Assembly: GCA_964493785.1 (NCBI GenBank)
Contig: CAZBPM010000009.1
Span: forward strand, 70,114 to 134,113
Reading direction: 5' to 3'
Source of the DNA: Hyphomicrobium_A sp964493785
GTDB lineage: Bacteria; Pseudomonadota; Alphaproteobacteria; Rhizobiales; Hyphomicrobiaceae
Length of the DNA: 64,000 bases
Positions 16,719-25,540 of this stretch are shown here, piece after piece (positions within the stretch are counted from its first letter, which is position 1; every line of letters begins with the position of its first letter). The notes beneath the pieces are model-generated. The model was not told the DNA's origin. It did no database searches and saw only the letters and a program-made list of their open reading frames with translations. A program made the translations under genes and the position numbers.

Positions 16719-17267
16719 CTACCGCGGATTGATGCGCGTGATCTTGGTGCCTTCCAGCGTCAGATTATACATGAGGCCCTTGGGATCGAGAATGAACCCG
16801 ACAACGGGGCTCGTGATCTTGTTCGTGTCGATCGAACCGCCCACGCCGACCGTAACGATCGCCACCGACGCGTCCGCGCCGACCTTCCACCCGGCCGTGC
16901 GCCGGAACTGGTCGAGCGCCTCGGGGGTCATGAACATGATGATGACCGACCGCTCCTGAATGCCGAGCTGGAAGCCGATCGAAGCGGAGACCGTGTTGTA
17001 GTAATCGACGGTCCGCCCCCGAATGCGCAGGGCACCCTCGCCGTACTCGCCTCCGAAACCGAAACCTGCCTTCACCACGGACGGAAACACGAGGATGCCG
17101 ACCGACTTGTCGGCAAGCTCCCGCGCTCCCCGCACATTGTGGAAGAACCGGTCGAGCGTCGCGTCCACGCCGACATCGATGTCATAAGCGGAAGCCGCGC
17201 GGCTGGCCGACGTGCCGGCTAGCAAGCTCATGGCGATGAGGACAGCGCACAGCGCATTTCGGAACAT
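16719..17267 (-). CDS. SYLF (Ysc84/DUF500) lipid-binding domain secreted protein
   Basis: Exported protein of 182 residues starting MFRNALCAVLIAMSLLAG, with a signal peptide cleaved near SRAASA. The ATG at 17267 has an AGGGAAA ribosome site; the frame open to 17372 is not used. The mature part is the SYLF domain: SVGILVFPSVVKAGFGFGGEYGEGAL, YYNTVSASIGFQLGIQERSVI and a C-terminal ITSPVVGFILDPKGLMYNLTLEG. Family members bind membranes, and in bacteria are often periplasmic and stress-linked. Confidence 0.9.
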   Translation of the reverse strand: MFRNALCAVLIAMSLLAGTSASRAASAYDIDVGVDATLDRFFHNVRGARELADKSVGILVFPSVVKAGFGFGGEYGEGALRIRGRTVDYYNTVSASIGFQLGIQERSVIIMFMTPEALDQFRRTAGWKVGADASVAIVTVGVGGSIDTNKITSPVVGFILDPKGLMYNLTLEGTKITRINPR

Positions 17268-17471
17268 CGTTGTTTTCCCTCGGCTTCTTTTCAGACATCT
17301 TTGCTCGGTCTTTGCGGCCAAATTGGCACTGGCATCGGCGCCGACCACGCCAGCGCATGCCCCCCGCTTCACCCAGCCGGCATATTCATGACGTCTATCA
17401 TGGTCACCGGGCCGCTGCTATGTTCGCCCGGGGAATAGCATGACCGTAGCTGCCGCCATCGGGGGAAATCG

Positions 17472-17960
17472 ATGATCCTTGGCTTGTCGTTTGAGAATTT
17501 CACGCTTCTGCACGTGATAATCAGCCTCGTCGGCATCGTGACCGGTCTCGTGGCGTTCGCGGGGCTGCTGAGCAGCCGGAAGCCAGGTTGGATTACGCAC
17601 GTCTTCCTGATCACCACGGCACTGACGACGATCACCGGCTTTCTCTTCCCGATCACGTCATTCACGCCCGCGCTCGCCTTTGGCGTCCTCTCGTCGCTTA
17701 TCCTTATCGTGGCGTTCGTCGCGCTTTACTGGAAGCATCTGGCCGGACCCTGGCGCTGGATTTACGTCGTCACCGCCCTCGCCGCCCTCTACCTCAACTG
17801 CTTCGTTCTGGTCGTACAGGCGTTCCAGAAGGTGCCCGCTCTTGCCGAACTGGCGCCGAACGGATCGGAGCCCCCGTTCGCCATCGCGCAAGGAGCGTTG
17901 CTGATCGCGTTCCTGTGGTTCGGCTGGCGCGCTGCGAGGCGCTTCCACCCGGCCGGCTAG
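17472..17960 (+). CDS. Conserved four-helix membrane protein of unknown function
   Basis: Integral membrane protein of 162 residues with about four to five hydrophobic helices, starting MILGLSFENFTLLHVIISL and preceded by a GGGGGAAA ribosome site. A Trp/Tyr-rich segment (YWKHLAGPWRWIYV) sits between helices three and four. It is convergent with the SPOR-domain gene, with only 14 bp between the stops. It resembles a small alphaproteobacterial membrane family, but I cannot assign a function. Confidence 0.75.
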   Translation: MILGLSFENFTLLHVIISLVGIVTGLVAFAGLLSSRKPGWITHVFLITTALTTITGFLFPITSFTPALAFGVLSSLILIVAFVALYWKHLAGPWRWIYVVTALAALYLNCFVLVVQAFQKVPALAELAPNGSEPPFAIAQGALLIAFLWFGWRAARRFHPAG

Positions 17961-17974
17961 GCCGAAGCGGTCCG

Positions 17975-19015
17975 TTACTCGGGCACGCACGCAAAGCCGC
18001 TGTCGCGCAGCGACTGGCAAAGCGACATTGCTTGTCCGGCATCTGCGAACGGCCCTAAGCGCAGCCGATAGCTGACCGTGTCGCCGATTGCCCCGGAGAC
18101 GACCTGCGGCCGGCGCGGACCAAGCGTTGACCCGCGCTGCGAGGTAAGGCGTATCGCCAGTGCAAACGCCTCGCTGCGCGTGCGCGAATCCCCGACGAGC
18201 AGGCGCATCTCTCCACCTACCGCGTTGGAGTTCGCGAAGTATTCATTCCGGGCTACCGACACTTCTGTGGTGAACGGCGCAATGGCTGCGGCGCTGGCGG
18301 CAGGCTGCCGTCCGGTGCTCGTTTTCGGCTTTGCCGCGACCGCCGGGAGAGTGGGCTTTTTCGTCGGTAGCATTGACATGGGAGGCAAGGGCGCAAGCGT
18401 CACTTGCTGGCTCACCCAACCCGTCGAGCGCGCGGCTGTCGAATCCGCCCCGCCAGCCTTGGCCTCGGCCGGCGCCGGAGTCGACCAAGCCTGAACCGCC
18501 GGCTCGGAGCCTCCACTCCCAGATTGCGGCACTTCAGGTTTTGCCACTGATGCGGTTGCCACCGCGGTGGCCGACGGGCCCCGAGAGGCGACTGTAGAAG
18601 GTGTGTTCTGCCTCACGCCGGCGTTGGACGGCTTGACCACGACGACCTTCTCGTTCGGCGCTATGCCGGCCTCGTCGTACGCGACTGACAGGTTCTCGCT
18701 GGCATTCGACCGATCCGGCTCCGTGAGGTCGCTGAATTGCAGCGCCAGCGTCAGATCCGAGATGGCTTGCCCAGGTAGATTGGCCTTGCGATGCGCCAGA
18801 CCTCGATAGTAGTAGGCCTTCGCCGTCGACTCCGTCGACAGCCTACCACGCAGCGCCGCGTTAATGCCCCCGATAGCTGGGTCGATATCGCCCGCCTTGT
18901 AAGCTTCTATCGCGCGGGCAAGCACCGCCTCGGAGATGTCCGTGTCGGCCAAAGCGTTGCCACATCCGGCCACCAGCAGGATCGCAGCCGCCAACATGCG
19001 CAAGGAGGAGCCCAC
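17975..19015 (-). CDS. TPR and SPOR domain lipoprotein
   Basis: Envelope lipoprotein of 346 residues using a GTG start with AGGGG upstream. The signal ends in lipobox LVAGC (Cys18). Residues about 30-115 form tetratricopeptide-like helices (AIEAYKAGDIDPAIGGINAAL, AKAYYYRGLAHRKANLPGQAISDLTLAL). A long Pro/Ala/Ser/Thr linker follows. The C-terminal SPOR-like domain, which in relatives binds denuded peptidoglycan at division sites, includes VSYRLRLGPFADAGQAMSLCQSLRDSGFAC. A role in cell-envelope organisation is inferred. Confidence 0.82.
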   Translation of the reverse strand: MGSSLRMLAAAILLVAGCGNALADTDISEAVLARAIEAYKAGDIDPAIGGINAALRGRLSTESTAKAYYYRGLAHRKANLPGQAISDLTLALQFSDLTEPDRSNASENLSVAYDEAGIAPNEKVVVVKPSNAGVRQNTPSTVASRGPSATAVATASVAKPEVPQSGSGGSEPAVQAWSTPAPAEAKAGGADSTAARSTGWVSQQVTLAPLPPMSMLPTKKPTLPAVAAKPKTSTGRQPAASAAAIAPFTTEVSVARNEYFANSNAVGGEMRLLVGDSRTRSEAFALAIRLTSQRGSTLGPRRPQVVSGAIGDTVSYRLRLGPFADAGQAMSLCQSLRDSGFACVPE

Positions 19016-19161
19016 GCTTTGCCCCTGGCTCTAAATATCCATGGAGTGACGCATTCCGCGTCTCGTCATTGCACGGATATTCGGCCGATTCGGCATCCCG
19101 CCGGCTGTCACCTCACGATTGGCTTGTGGAGGGAAAGCCCAGAGTTCTCAGCATGTCAGCG

Positions 19162-20484
19162 CTACTGTCCGTTGAGCGCCAGCCGCACGTAAGCCTGCCG
19201 ATGCGCCGGCAGGTATTTGCGGGCCGCCGCGATCATCTCGTCGGCGGTCACGCTATCGATGGCGAGATCACCGACGCTCGATCCTTCCAGCGTCCGATCC
19301 ATCATGCGCTCGAGCAATGCCTGGTTGTCGCCTTCCGCCCTGCAGCGCTTCAGCATCATGCGGTCACGCTGGCGTGCGAGCTCCTTTCCGTCGATGTGCT
19401 GCTTCATCTTCTCTATGACGTCGAACACCTTCTTCTCCACCTTCAGCGGATCTTTGCTGCTCGATATGGAGACGCGGAACACGCCGCTGCAGCTATCGGG
19501 CTCGTAGACAGCATCCGGCGTATAGGTATCGCCGTCCTTCTCGCGCAGTTCGTCGAACAGCGCAGTGTTGAGGTACGACGACAGCGCCGCGAGCACGCGC
19601 GCATCCGAGCTGCCGAAGCAGGCGCCGGTGTTCCACGCGATACGCAAGTCGCTCATGGGGCGCTGCAGCTCGAACGATGGCTCGCTCAGCGGCTTGTATT
19701 CGCTCGTGACGGCAACGCTGGGAATTTCAAGCCGATCACCGCGCGCGAACGCATACCCTCCGAAGCTCTTTTCCACTTCGCGGCGCAGGACATCAGGCTC
19801 GATGCCGCCAACGATGAACAGATCCATGTTGGCCGGAAGCCGCGTCTTGCGCGCGAATTCCCGCATTTCGACCGCCAGCTCTTCCGGTGCGATCTTGCAG
19901 CGCGCGATTTCCTCTTTCAGCGTCTCCTTGGAGTAAGGGTGCGACGCCCCATACAACGCATGATCGAACTTGCATTCGGCCTTCACGGTCGAGCTGTACT
20001 TTTCCAGATAGAGCTCTTCCAGCACCACGCGCTGCTGCGCGGCGATCGTCGGAATGTCGAACTTCTGATCCAGCGAGCTGACTGCCAGCAGCTTCAACAC
20101 TTCCGGCAGGTAGCGCGGCAGAAACGAGGCGTCCCACTTCAGCGAACCGGCTTCCGTCGTCGCGTTTCCATCCTGCACGCAATCCTTGTAGATGGCCGCG
20201 ACCTGCGCCGCCGTCATGTCGCCGGCCGCGCCCGTGCACGACGTGTGTTCGCACAGATGCGCCAGGCCGTTGTGCGTGATTTCCTTGCTGCGCAGTACCA
20301 GCGTGGCCGTGACGTAGCCCGACCCGTTGGCGATGAAGTGCGTCCGAAGTCCATTGCCGAGTGTGAAAGTGTTGGCGCCGGTCGGAGCAATCGAGACGGG
20401 AGAGGCGTAAGCCATTGTCGGGAGCGCAGTTGCCGCCGCCCCGCCGAAGAATGCTTTCAGTGCATTGCGCCGATCGATCTGCAT
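19162..20484 (-). CDS. Tat-exported M16 family metallopeptidase
   Basis: Pitrilysin/insulinase-family zinc protease of 440 residues. The N-terminus DRRNALKAFFGGAAATALP is a twin-arginine signal, so the protein is likely exported folded. The zinc motif HxxEH appears inverted as expected in GLAHLCEHTSCTG, and the third ligand Glu is in VVLEELYLEKYSS. A C-terminal M16 domain follows (LRIAWNTGACFGSSDARVLAALSSYL). M16 enzymes often come as an active and an inactive pair; no partner gene is adjacent. The ATG has a GAGGGTAC ribosome site. Confidence 0.88.
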   Translation of the reverse strand: MQIDRRNALKAFFGGAAATALPTMAYASPVSIAPTGANTFTLGNGLRTHFIANGSGYVTATLVLRSKEITHNGLAHLCEHTSCTGAAGDMTAAQVAAIYKDCVQDGNATTEAGSLKWDASFLPRYLPEVLKLLAVSSLDQKFDIPTIAAQQRVVLEELYLEKYSSTVKAECKFDHALYGASHPYSKETLKEEIARCKIAPEELAVEMREFARKTRLPANMDLFIVGGIEPDVLRREVEKSFGGYAFARGDRLEIPSVAVTSEYKPLSEPSFELQRPMSDLRIAWNTGACFGSSDARVLAALSSYLNTALFDELREKDGDTYTPDAVYEPDSCSGVFRVSISSSKDPLKVEKKVFDVIEKMKQHIDGKELARQRDRMMLKRCRAEGDNQALLERMMDRTLEGSSVGDLAIDSVTADEMIAAARKYLPAHRQAYVRLALNGQ

Positions 20485-20658
20485 TGAAGTACCCTCGCTC
20501 AGATGAATGCTGAACGGGACTTCGCAATCTCGAAGCCCGGGATGCGCGGCATCCGGGAGGGTTTATTCAGCAGGCGGAAGAGGTTCGCAGTCACCCGCGG
20601 AACAAGGCGAAGCGAGCAGCCTTACGGTTCGACAAGCGCTGCGCGCCGAGAAGAACGA

Positions 20659-21060
20659 TTAACCTTCCGCCACGCGCCGCGCGGCCATCATGTCGAGCGT
20701 CCGGCCGAGGCCCGCCAGCATCGATCCCGCCGCGAACAGCACGATGACGATGATCTGCAGGTAGTCCTCGACCCCTTCCTTCGCGATCATGAAGTCGGAG
20801 ATGTCGGCATCCGAGTTGCGATACTGGGCCAGCGCTGCATCGCGCTTTGCCTCAGCGGCGGCGACTTGGTCGGCCGGCGCATTGAGCTGCTTCAGCAGCA
20901 CGATCTGGTTGTCGTAGCTCGTGCGCAGCTGGATCTGCGCCGACTGCTGCCATTGGATGTCCCGGTCGAGCGGTTCGAGGTAGAACATCTGCGTCGCCGT
21001 CGAGGCCAGCAACAGCAGAATGCCGAGCAACTCGCCGTACTGATGAAGCTTGAGACGCAT
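20659..21060 (-). CDS. Two-helix membrane protein of unknown function
   Basis: Protein of 133 residues with an N-terminal helix (GELLGILLLLASTATQMFYL), a polar central segment of about 65 residues rich in Gln and Asp that may be coiled coil, and a second helix (LQIIVIVLFAAGSMLAGLG) near the C-terminus. The ATG follows a GGGGAAGG ribosome site. It is on the same strand as, and upstream of, the M16 peptidase gene. No family was recognised. Confidence 0.7.
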   Translation of the reverse strand: MRLKLHQYGELLGILLLLASTATQMFYLEPLDRDIQWQQSAQIQLRTSYDNQIVLLKQLNAPADQVAAAEAKRDAALAQYRNSDADISDFMIAKEGVEDYLQIIVIVLFAAGSMLAGLGRTLDMMAARRVAEG

Positions 21061-21192
21061 CGTGACCTTCCCCCATGTCGCAGCGTGGCGCCCGCCGCTT
21101 TTGCCCGAACCTAACGGCGCAAGCCCGCCGCGTTAAGGGGATGGTTGCCCGCTGGTGATATTCCCTGGCAGGAGATGAGGCATGAGCAACAC

Positions 21193-22032
21193 ATGAACGG
21201 CGATCTGCGCGTTCGGGCGATGCGTCCCGAGGATCTCAACATGGCCGCCGACTGGGCCGCGGCCGAAGGCTGGAACCCGGGTCTCGCGGATACGTCCTGC
21301 TTTTCCGTCATCGACCCGGCCGGCTTCCTCATCGGCGAGCACGAGGGCAAGCCGGCCGCCATCATCTCCAGCGTCAACTACGACGAAGCTTTCGCATTTC
21401 TCGGCTTCTACATCGTGCGCCCGGACCTGCGCGGCCGCGGCCTCGGGCTGGACATCTGGCACGCAGCCATCGCGCATTCGGCGCCGCGCATCATCGGTCT
21501 CGACGGCGTCGTCGCCCAGCAGGACAATTACCGCAAGTCCGGCTTCGCCCTCGCCTACGCCAACGTCCGCTACGGCGGCACCCTGTCGGGCGCGCACGGT
21601 CGCCACGAGACGGTGCCGCTGAAGGACGTCCCGTTCGACATCGTCGCCGCTGACGACGCTCGCTGCTTCCCCGCTGATCGGCCAGCCTTCCTCCGCGCCT
21701 GGACCGCGGCCCCTGGGCACGTCGGCCGCGCTCTGCTCCGTGATGGCGCCCTCGCCGGCTGGGGCGTGATCCGTCCCGCCCGTGCCGGACGTAAGATCGG
21801 GCCGCTCTACGCCATCGACCGCCACGCCGCCGAGGCCGTGTTTTCGGCGCTCGTCGGCAGCGAGGCGGGGGATGTTTTCATCGACGTTCCGGAAGTAAAC
21901 CGCGCCGCTGTCGAGCTTGCCGTCGGTGCCGGCCTGGAGCCGCGGTTCGAGACCGCGCGCATGTACACAGGCCCTATCCGACCCGTATCGCTCGACCGCA
22001 TTTTCGGCGGCCTGAGCTTCGAGGTCGGCTGA
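21193..22032 (+). CDS. GNAT N-acetyltransferase with C-terminal acetyltransferase-like domain
   Basis: Cytoplasmic acetyltransferase of 279 residues. The N-terminal GNAT fold shows LRVRAMRPEDLNMAADWAAAEGWNPG and the acetyl-CoA loop IVRPDLRGRGLGLDIW (R/QxxGxG/A). The C-terminal half, with VFIDVPEVNRAAVELAVGAGLEP, matches the second domain seen in two-domain GNAT proteins (Acetyltransf_18 type). ATG codons at 21175 and 21193 are both plausible starts. The substrate is unknown. The ABC-F gene follows on the same strand after about 100 bp. Confidence 0.85.
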   Translation: MNGDLRVRAMRPEDLNMAADWAAAEGWNPGLADTSCFSVIDPAGFLIGEHEGKPAAIISSVNYDEAFAFLGFYIVRPDLRGRGLGLDIWHAAIAHSAPRIIGLDGVVAQQDNYRKSGFALAYANVRYGGTLSGAHGRHETVPLKDVPFDIVAADDARCFPADRPAFLRAWTAAPGHVGRALLRDGALAGWGVIRPARAGRKIGPLYAIDRHAAEAVFSALVGSEAGDVFIDVPEVNRAAVELAVGAGLEPRFETARMYTGPIRPVSLDRIFGGLSFEVG

Positions 22033-22137
22033 CCCCGCGCACCAAGAAAAATGACGCACTTTCATGCGTCGGCGACATGCCGTATGGGGTGCCCGGAGCT
22101 CGAACCAGAGCTTGGCACCAGAGGTACCGCGCGCCGC

Positions 22138-23760
22138 ATGATCCGTCTCGACAACATCGTCAAGCAGAACGGCCACCAGATCGTTTTCATCGAGGCCTCC
22201 GCCGCTCTCAACCGTGGCGAGAAGATCGGTCTCGTCGGACCTAACGGTGCCGGCAAGACGACGCTCTTCCGTCTGATCACCGGGCGCGAACAGCCCGACG
22301 AGGGCCAAGTGGCCATCGATCGCGGCATCACCATCGGATATTTCAGCCAGGACGTGGGCGAGATGGCGGGCCGCAGCGCCGTCGCCGAGGAGATGGACGG
22401 CGCCGGTCCGGTAAGCGAGGTCGCTGCCGAGCTGAAAGAGCTCGAGACCGCCATGGCCGACCCCGATCGCGCCGACGAGATGGAAGAGATCATCGAGCGC
22501 TACGGCGACGTGCAGGCCCGCTTCGACGAGCTGGGCGGTTACGCGCTCGAAGGCAAGGCGCGCGAGGTGCTCGCCGGGCTCTCGTTCACGCAGGAGATGA
22601 TGGACGGCGACGTCGGCGCTCTCTCGGGCGGCTGGAAGATGCGCGTCGCGCTGGCCCGCATCCTCCTCATGCGCCCCGACGCCATGCTGCTCGACGAGCC
22701 ATCGAACCATCTCGATCTCGAAAGCCTCATCTGGCTCGAGGATTTCCTCCGCGGCTACGAGGGCCTGCTGCTCATGACCTCGCACGACCGCGAGTTCATG
22801 AATCGCATCGTGACCAAAGTCGTCGAGATCGATGGCGGCGCGCTCAACAGCTATTCCGGCAACCACGACTTCTACGAGGGCCAGCGCGCCCTTAACGAGA
22901 AGCAGCAGCAGGCGCAGTTCGATCGCCAACAGGCGATGCTGGCCAAGGAAATGAAATTCATCGAGCGCTTCAAGGCGCGCGCCTCCCACGCCGCGCAGGT
23001 GCAGAGCCGCGTCAAGCAGATCGCCAAGATCGAGCGCGTCGACCCGCCCAAGCGCCGTCAGTCGGTGAAGTTCGAGTTCCTGCCCGCCCCGCGCTCGGGC
23101 GAGGATGTCGCCACCTTGAAGGGCGTGCACAAGCGCTACGGCAGCCGCACGATCTACGACGGCATCGACTTCCAGATCCGCCGCCGCGAGCGCTGGTGCG
23201 TGCTCGGTGTCAACGGCGCGGGCAAGTCGACGCTGCTGAAGCTCGTGACCGGCTCGACCGAGCCGGACAGCGGCACGGCCAGCATCGGCGCCAGCGTCAA
23301 GATGGGTTACTTCGCCCAGCACGCCATGGACCTGCTCGACGGAGAGCGCACCGTGTTCGAGGAACTGGAATACACCTTCCCCCAGGCCGGCACCGGCTCC
23401 CTGCGCACGCTCGCCGGCTGCTTCGGCTTTTCCGGCGACGACGTCGAGAAGCGCTGCCGCGTGCTGTCGGGCGGCGAGAAGGCGCGCCTCGTCATGGCCA
23501 AGATGCTTTATGACCCGCCGAACTTCCTCGTGCTCGACGAGCCGACCAACCATCTCGACATGGCGACCAAGGAGATGCTGATCGAGGCGCTCGCCAACTA
23601 CGAGGGCGCGATGTTGCTGGTCTCGCACGACCGGCGCTTCCTCGCCGCGCTTTCAAATCGTGTGCTGGAACTGACGCCCGACGGCGTCCACACCTACGGC
23701 GGCGGCTACACCGAATACGTCGCCCGCACCGGCCACGAAGCGCCGGGTCTGCATCGTTAA
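22138..23760 (+). CDS. ABC-F family ATP-binding protein (Uup/EttA/YbiT-like)
   Basis: Soluble protein of 540 residues with two ABC ATPase domains and no membrane segment, the ABC-F layout of ribosome-associated translation factors. Domain 1 has Walker A GPNGAGKTT, signature LSGGW and Walker B AMLLDEPSNHLDLES. The charged linker (FMNRIVTKVVEIDGG to QSRVKQIAKIERVDPPKRRQ) matches the P-site tRNA interaction motif region. Domain 2 has GVNGAGKST, LSGGEKARL and FLVLDEPTNHLDM. The start MIRLDNIVKQNG is chosen over the longer frame from 22051. Confidence 0.93.
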   Translation: MIRLDNIVKQNGHQIVFIEASAALNRGEKIGLVGPNGAGKTTLFRLITGREQPDEGQVAIDRGITIGYFSQDVGEMAGRSAVAEEMDGAGPVSEVAAELKELETAMADPDRADEMEEIIERYGDVQARFDELGGYALEGKAREVLAGLSFTQEMMDGDVGALSGGWKMRVALARILLMRPDAMLLDEPSNHLDLESLIWLEDFLRGYEGLLLMTSHDREFMNRIVTKVVEIDGGALNSYSGNHDFYEGQRALNEKQQQAQFDRQQAMLAKEMKFIERFKARASHAAQVQSRVKQIAKIERVDPPKRRQSVKFEFLPAPRSGEDVATLKGVHKRYGSRTIYDGIDFQIRRRERWCVLGVNGAGKSTLLKLVTGSTEPDSGTASIGASVKMGYFAQHAMDLLDGERTVFEELEYTFPQAGTGSLRTLAGCFGFSGDDVEKRCRVLSGGEKARLVMAKMLYDPPNFLVLDEPTNHLDMATKEMLIEALANYEGAMLLVSHDRRFLAALSNRVLELTPDGVHTYGGGYTEYVARTGHEAPGLHR

Positions 23761-23796
23761 TCCGCGTTCAAAGCCGGTGACCCGTTTGATGCCGCG

Positions 23797-23906
23797 GTGC
23801 AGCATGCTTTCGCGCCGCACATATGCTCAGTTTTGCCCTTCGGAAGGGAACCTTTGCATGATTTAATTTCTTGAATTTTCCGAGCCTTGCAGCATGCTGC
23901 TGAGAC
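23797..23906. repeat. Repeated GCAGCATGCT element in intergenic region
   Basis: The decamer GCAGCATGCT occurs near 23800 and again near 23888, about 88 bp apart, upstream of the small gene at 23950. The second copy extends to the perfect palindrome CAGCATGCTG. It could be a regulator site pair, but no regulator is known. Confidence 0.3.
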
Positions 23907-23949
23907 CGGGAGTAGCGCCGTTCGCGGCCAAAAAACAAAGAAGCCGCCA

Positions 23950-24234
23950 ATGGGCGAAAAAGCCGAGCCGCTATACGACGACGAAACCACACGCATCATG
24001 TCGGAAGCCTACGAAGCAGCCGACAAGAAGCTGGGCGAGTCCGACAAATCCCTTCAGGTGACGATGGCCGTGGCGATCATCCGCGGCATCAACGACGGCG
24101 AACGAGACGTCGGGCGCCTCACGGCGCTGGCGATTTCCGCTGTGCGCGGCGAGGCCCAAGCCGAAGCCAGCAGTGAGCCAAGCTCCACGGCGACGCGGTC
24201 CGGCTGGGTCGATCTAACGGCGCTGTTCAACTGA
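23950..24234 (+). CDS. Small conserved hypothetical protein
   Basis: Soluble 94-residue protein starting MGEKAEPLYDDETTRIM. It is acidic and predicted helical (SEAYEAADKKLGESDKSLQVTMAVAIIRGINDGERDVGRLTALAI), with a short polar tail ending in TRSGWVDLTALFN. The frame extends upstream to 23887, but family-like sequence begins at 23950. There is no signal peptide or membrane helix. I do not recognise a named domain. Confidence 0.65.
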   Translation: MGEKAEPLYDDETTRIMSEAYEAADKKLGESDKSLQVTMAVAIIRGINDGERDVGRLTALAISAVRGEAQAEASSEPSSTATRSGWVDLTALFN

Positions 24235-24274
24235 ACGCGCGCAGGTCTGTCCGGCATCCGATTCTGTCACCCAG

Positions 24275-24290
24275 CATACGTTTTCGTATG
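24275..24290. promoter_or_regulatory. Inverted repeat CATACG-TTTT-CGTATG upstream of the EF-hand gene
   Basis: Perfect 6-bp arms around TTTT, 74 bp before the EF-hand gene ATG. A related element, TACGC-TTTC-GCGTA, lies upstream of the DUF2147 gene (43230-43243). It may be an operator or a short hairpin. Confidence 0.35.
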
Positions 24291-24363
24291 GTGCCATTGC
24301 GGACAAAATCTCGGCGCCGGCGCCGACTTAAGTGCCGCTCCCAACGCTCAGGAGTGCGCACTC

Positions 24364-24765
24364 ATGCTAAGACAACTGCTGCTCGGATCACTGGCCCTCG
24401 GCATCATCGTCGGCTCGCCGGCCGCGTTCGCCAAGAAGGATCCGGCTGCCACGATCAAGCTGTTCGACACCGACAACGACGGCACCATCGATCTTGCCGA
24501 GGCCAAGAAGGCCGCGACGGCGCTGTTCGACAAGCTCGAAACCGACAAGGATGGCAAGATCACCGCCAAGGAGTTGCAAGGCCGGTTGTCGAAGGTCGAT
24601 CTCGCTGCCGCCGATCCCGACAAGGACAGCTCGCTCACCAAGGACGAGTATCTGGCGCTCGTCGACGCGCGCTTTAAAGCCGCCGATCCCGACAACGACG
24701 GCAAGCTCGACGCCAAGGAGATCGCAACGCCCGCCGGCCACGCGCTCGTCCGTTTGATGAAGTAG
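24364..24765 (+). CDS. Secreted EF-hand calcium-binding protein
   Basis: Exported 133-residue protein with signal peptide MLRQLLLGSLALGIIVG cleaved near AFA-KK. Four EF-hand loops are visible: DTDNDGTIDLAE, ETDKDGKITAKE, DPDKDSSLTKDE and DPDNDGKLDAKE. The first, second and fourth have good Ca2+ ligands at positions 1, 3, 5 and 12. It is likely a periplasmic calcium-binding or sensor protein. No partner gene is adjacent. Confidence 0.9.
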   Translation: MLRQLLLGSLALGIIVGSPAAFAKKDPAATIKLFDTDNDGTIDLAEAKKAATALFDKLETDKDGKITAKELQGRLSKVDLAAADPDKDSSLTKDEYLALVDARFKAADPDNDGKLDAKEIATPAGHALVRLMK

Positions 24766-24830
24766 ACCAACGCAGCCGGCGATGGCCACATCGCCGGCGT
24801 ATTCACCCGGCGCCGGGCACCGGACGCAAT

Positions 24831-25532
24831 TTAAGGCGCAACACAGCTCGGATAAGGTGCGCGCTCGCCCGGCACGATGTTGCAAAGACGTATCGGCCCG
24901 AGATCGGCCAGGCGCTTTTGCCAGGCGGCCTTGTCGAGCTTCGCCGGCTCGTCGGCCGCCGGCCCGCGCGTCGCCCATTGAACGGTGTAGAAGTCACTCG
25001 CCCCCTTGATGGCGATGATCAGCGCCTCCTCGCTGCGTGGTGCCCCGTTGCCGATCACCGTTCCGCAGCCGACGACGGCGGCGAACGATCTGAACCCTGC
25101 GACCTCGGGAGGCGGCAGGGCCAATACGGCGAAGGTCTTCGGACAGAACTTCTTGTAGCCGTTGGCGATGGTGCTGGCGACCGTGATTGGATAGACCTCG
25201 CGCTGCTCGGCCAGTTCCTTGGCGCCGGTCACCGTGATCATCTGCGTCCACTTGTCGACCGTCTCTCCGTTCGGTACGACCTCGCGGATGTAGCTGGAGC
25301 CGTCGACATTCTCGAAGCCGAGAACGAAGTTGGATGGCTGCGAGAAAGCGACGAGCTGGCCGAAAATCGGCGAGACGACGGTAACGAACGGCGGCAGCTT
25401 TGCTTCCTCGCCACTGGCCGCCGGCGCCAGCGATGCGATGAGCAGGAGAATCGCCGCGGCGATCCTTTGGGCGCCGCCGTCGATATAGAGCCCGCGGGCC
25501 AATTTGCGGAACTTCTGGATCATCTTGTCCAT
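24831..25532 (-). CDS. Secreted or membrane-anchored protein of unknown function
   Basis: Protein of 233 residues with a hydrophobic N-terminal signal/anchor (IAAAILLLIASLAPAASG). The mature part includes NFVLGFENVDGSSYIREVVPNGETVDKWTQMITVTG, reminiscent of proteins that report on a folded periplasmic beta domain. It has Cys residues in KKFCPKTF, VVGCGTVIG, LCNIVPG and PSCVAP, which could form disulfides. The upstream gene on the same strand ends 8 bp before this start, so they form an operon. No family was recognised with certainty. Confidence 0.7.
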   Translation of the reverse strand: MDKMIQKFRKLARGLYIDGGAQRIAAAILLLIASLAPAASGEEAKLPPFVTVVSPIFGQLVAFSQPSNFVLGFENVDGSSYIREVVPNGETVDKWTQMITVTGAKELAEQREVYPITVASTIANGYKKFCPKTFAVLALPPPEVAGFRSFAAVVGCGTVIGNGAPRSEEALIIAIKGASDFYTVQWATRGPAADEPAKLDKAAWQKRLADLGPIRLCNIVPGERAPYPSCVAP

Positions 25533-25540
25533 GCTTTGCG

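Noticed and set aside
19069..20487. A 472-residue plus-strand frame opposite the M16 peptidase gene
   Set aside because: It is antisense to a gene with a clear Tat signal and HxxEH motif, and its composition is shadow-like.
21133..23628. An 831-residue minus-strand frame opposite the GNAT and ABC-F genes
   Set aside because: It lies antisense to two genes with clear domains, is Arg/Leu/Val rich and without recognisable motifs; long antisense frames are common at this GC content.
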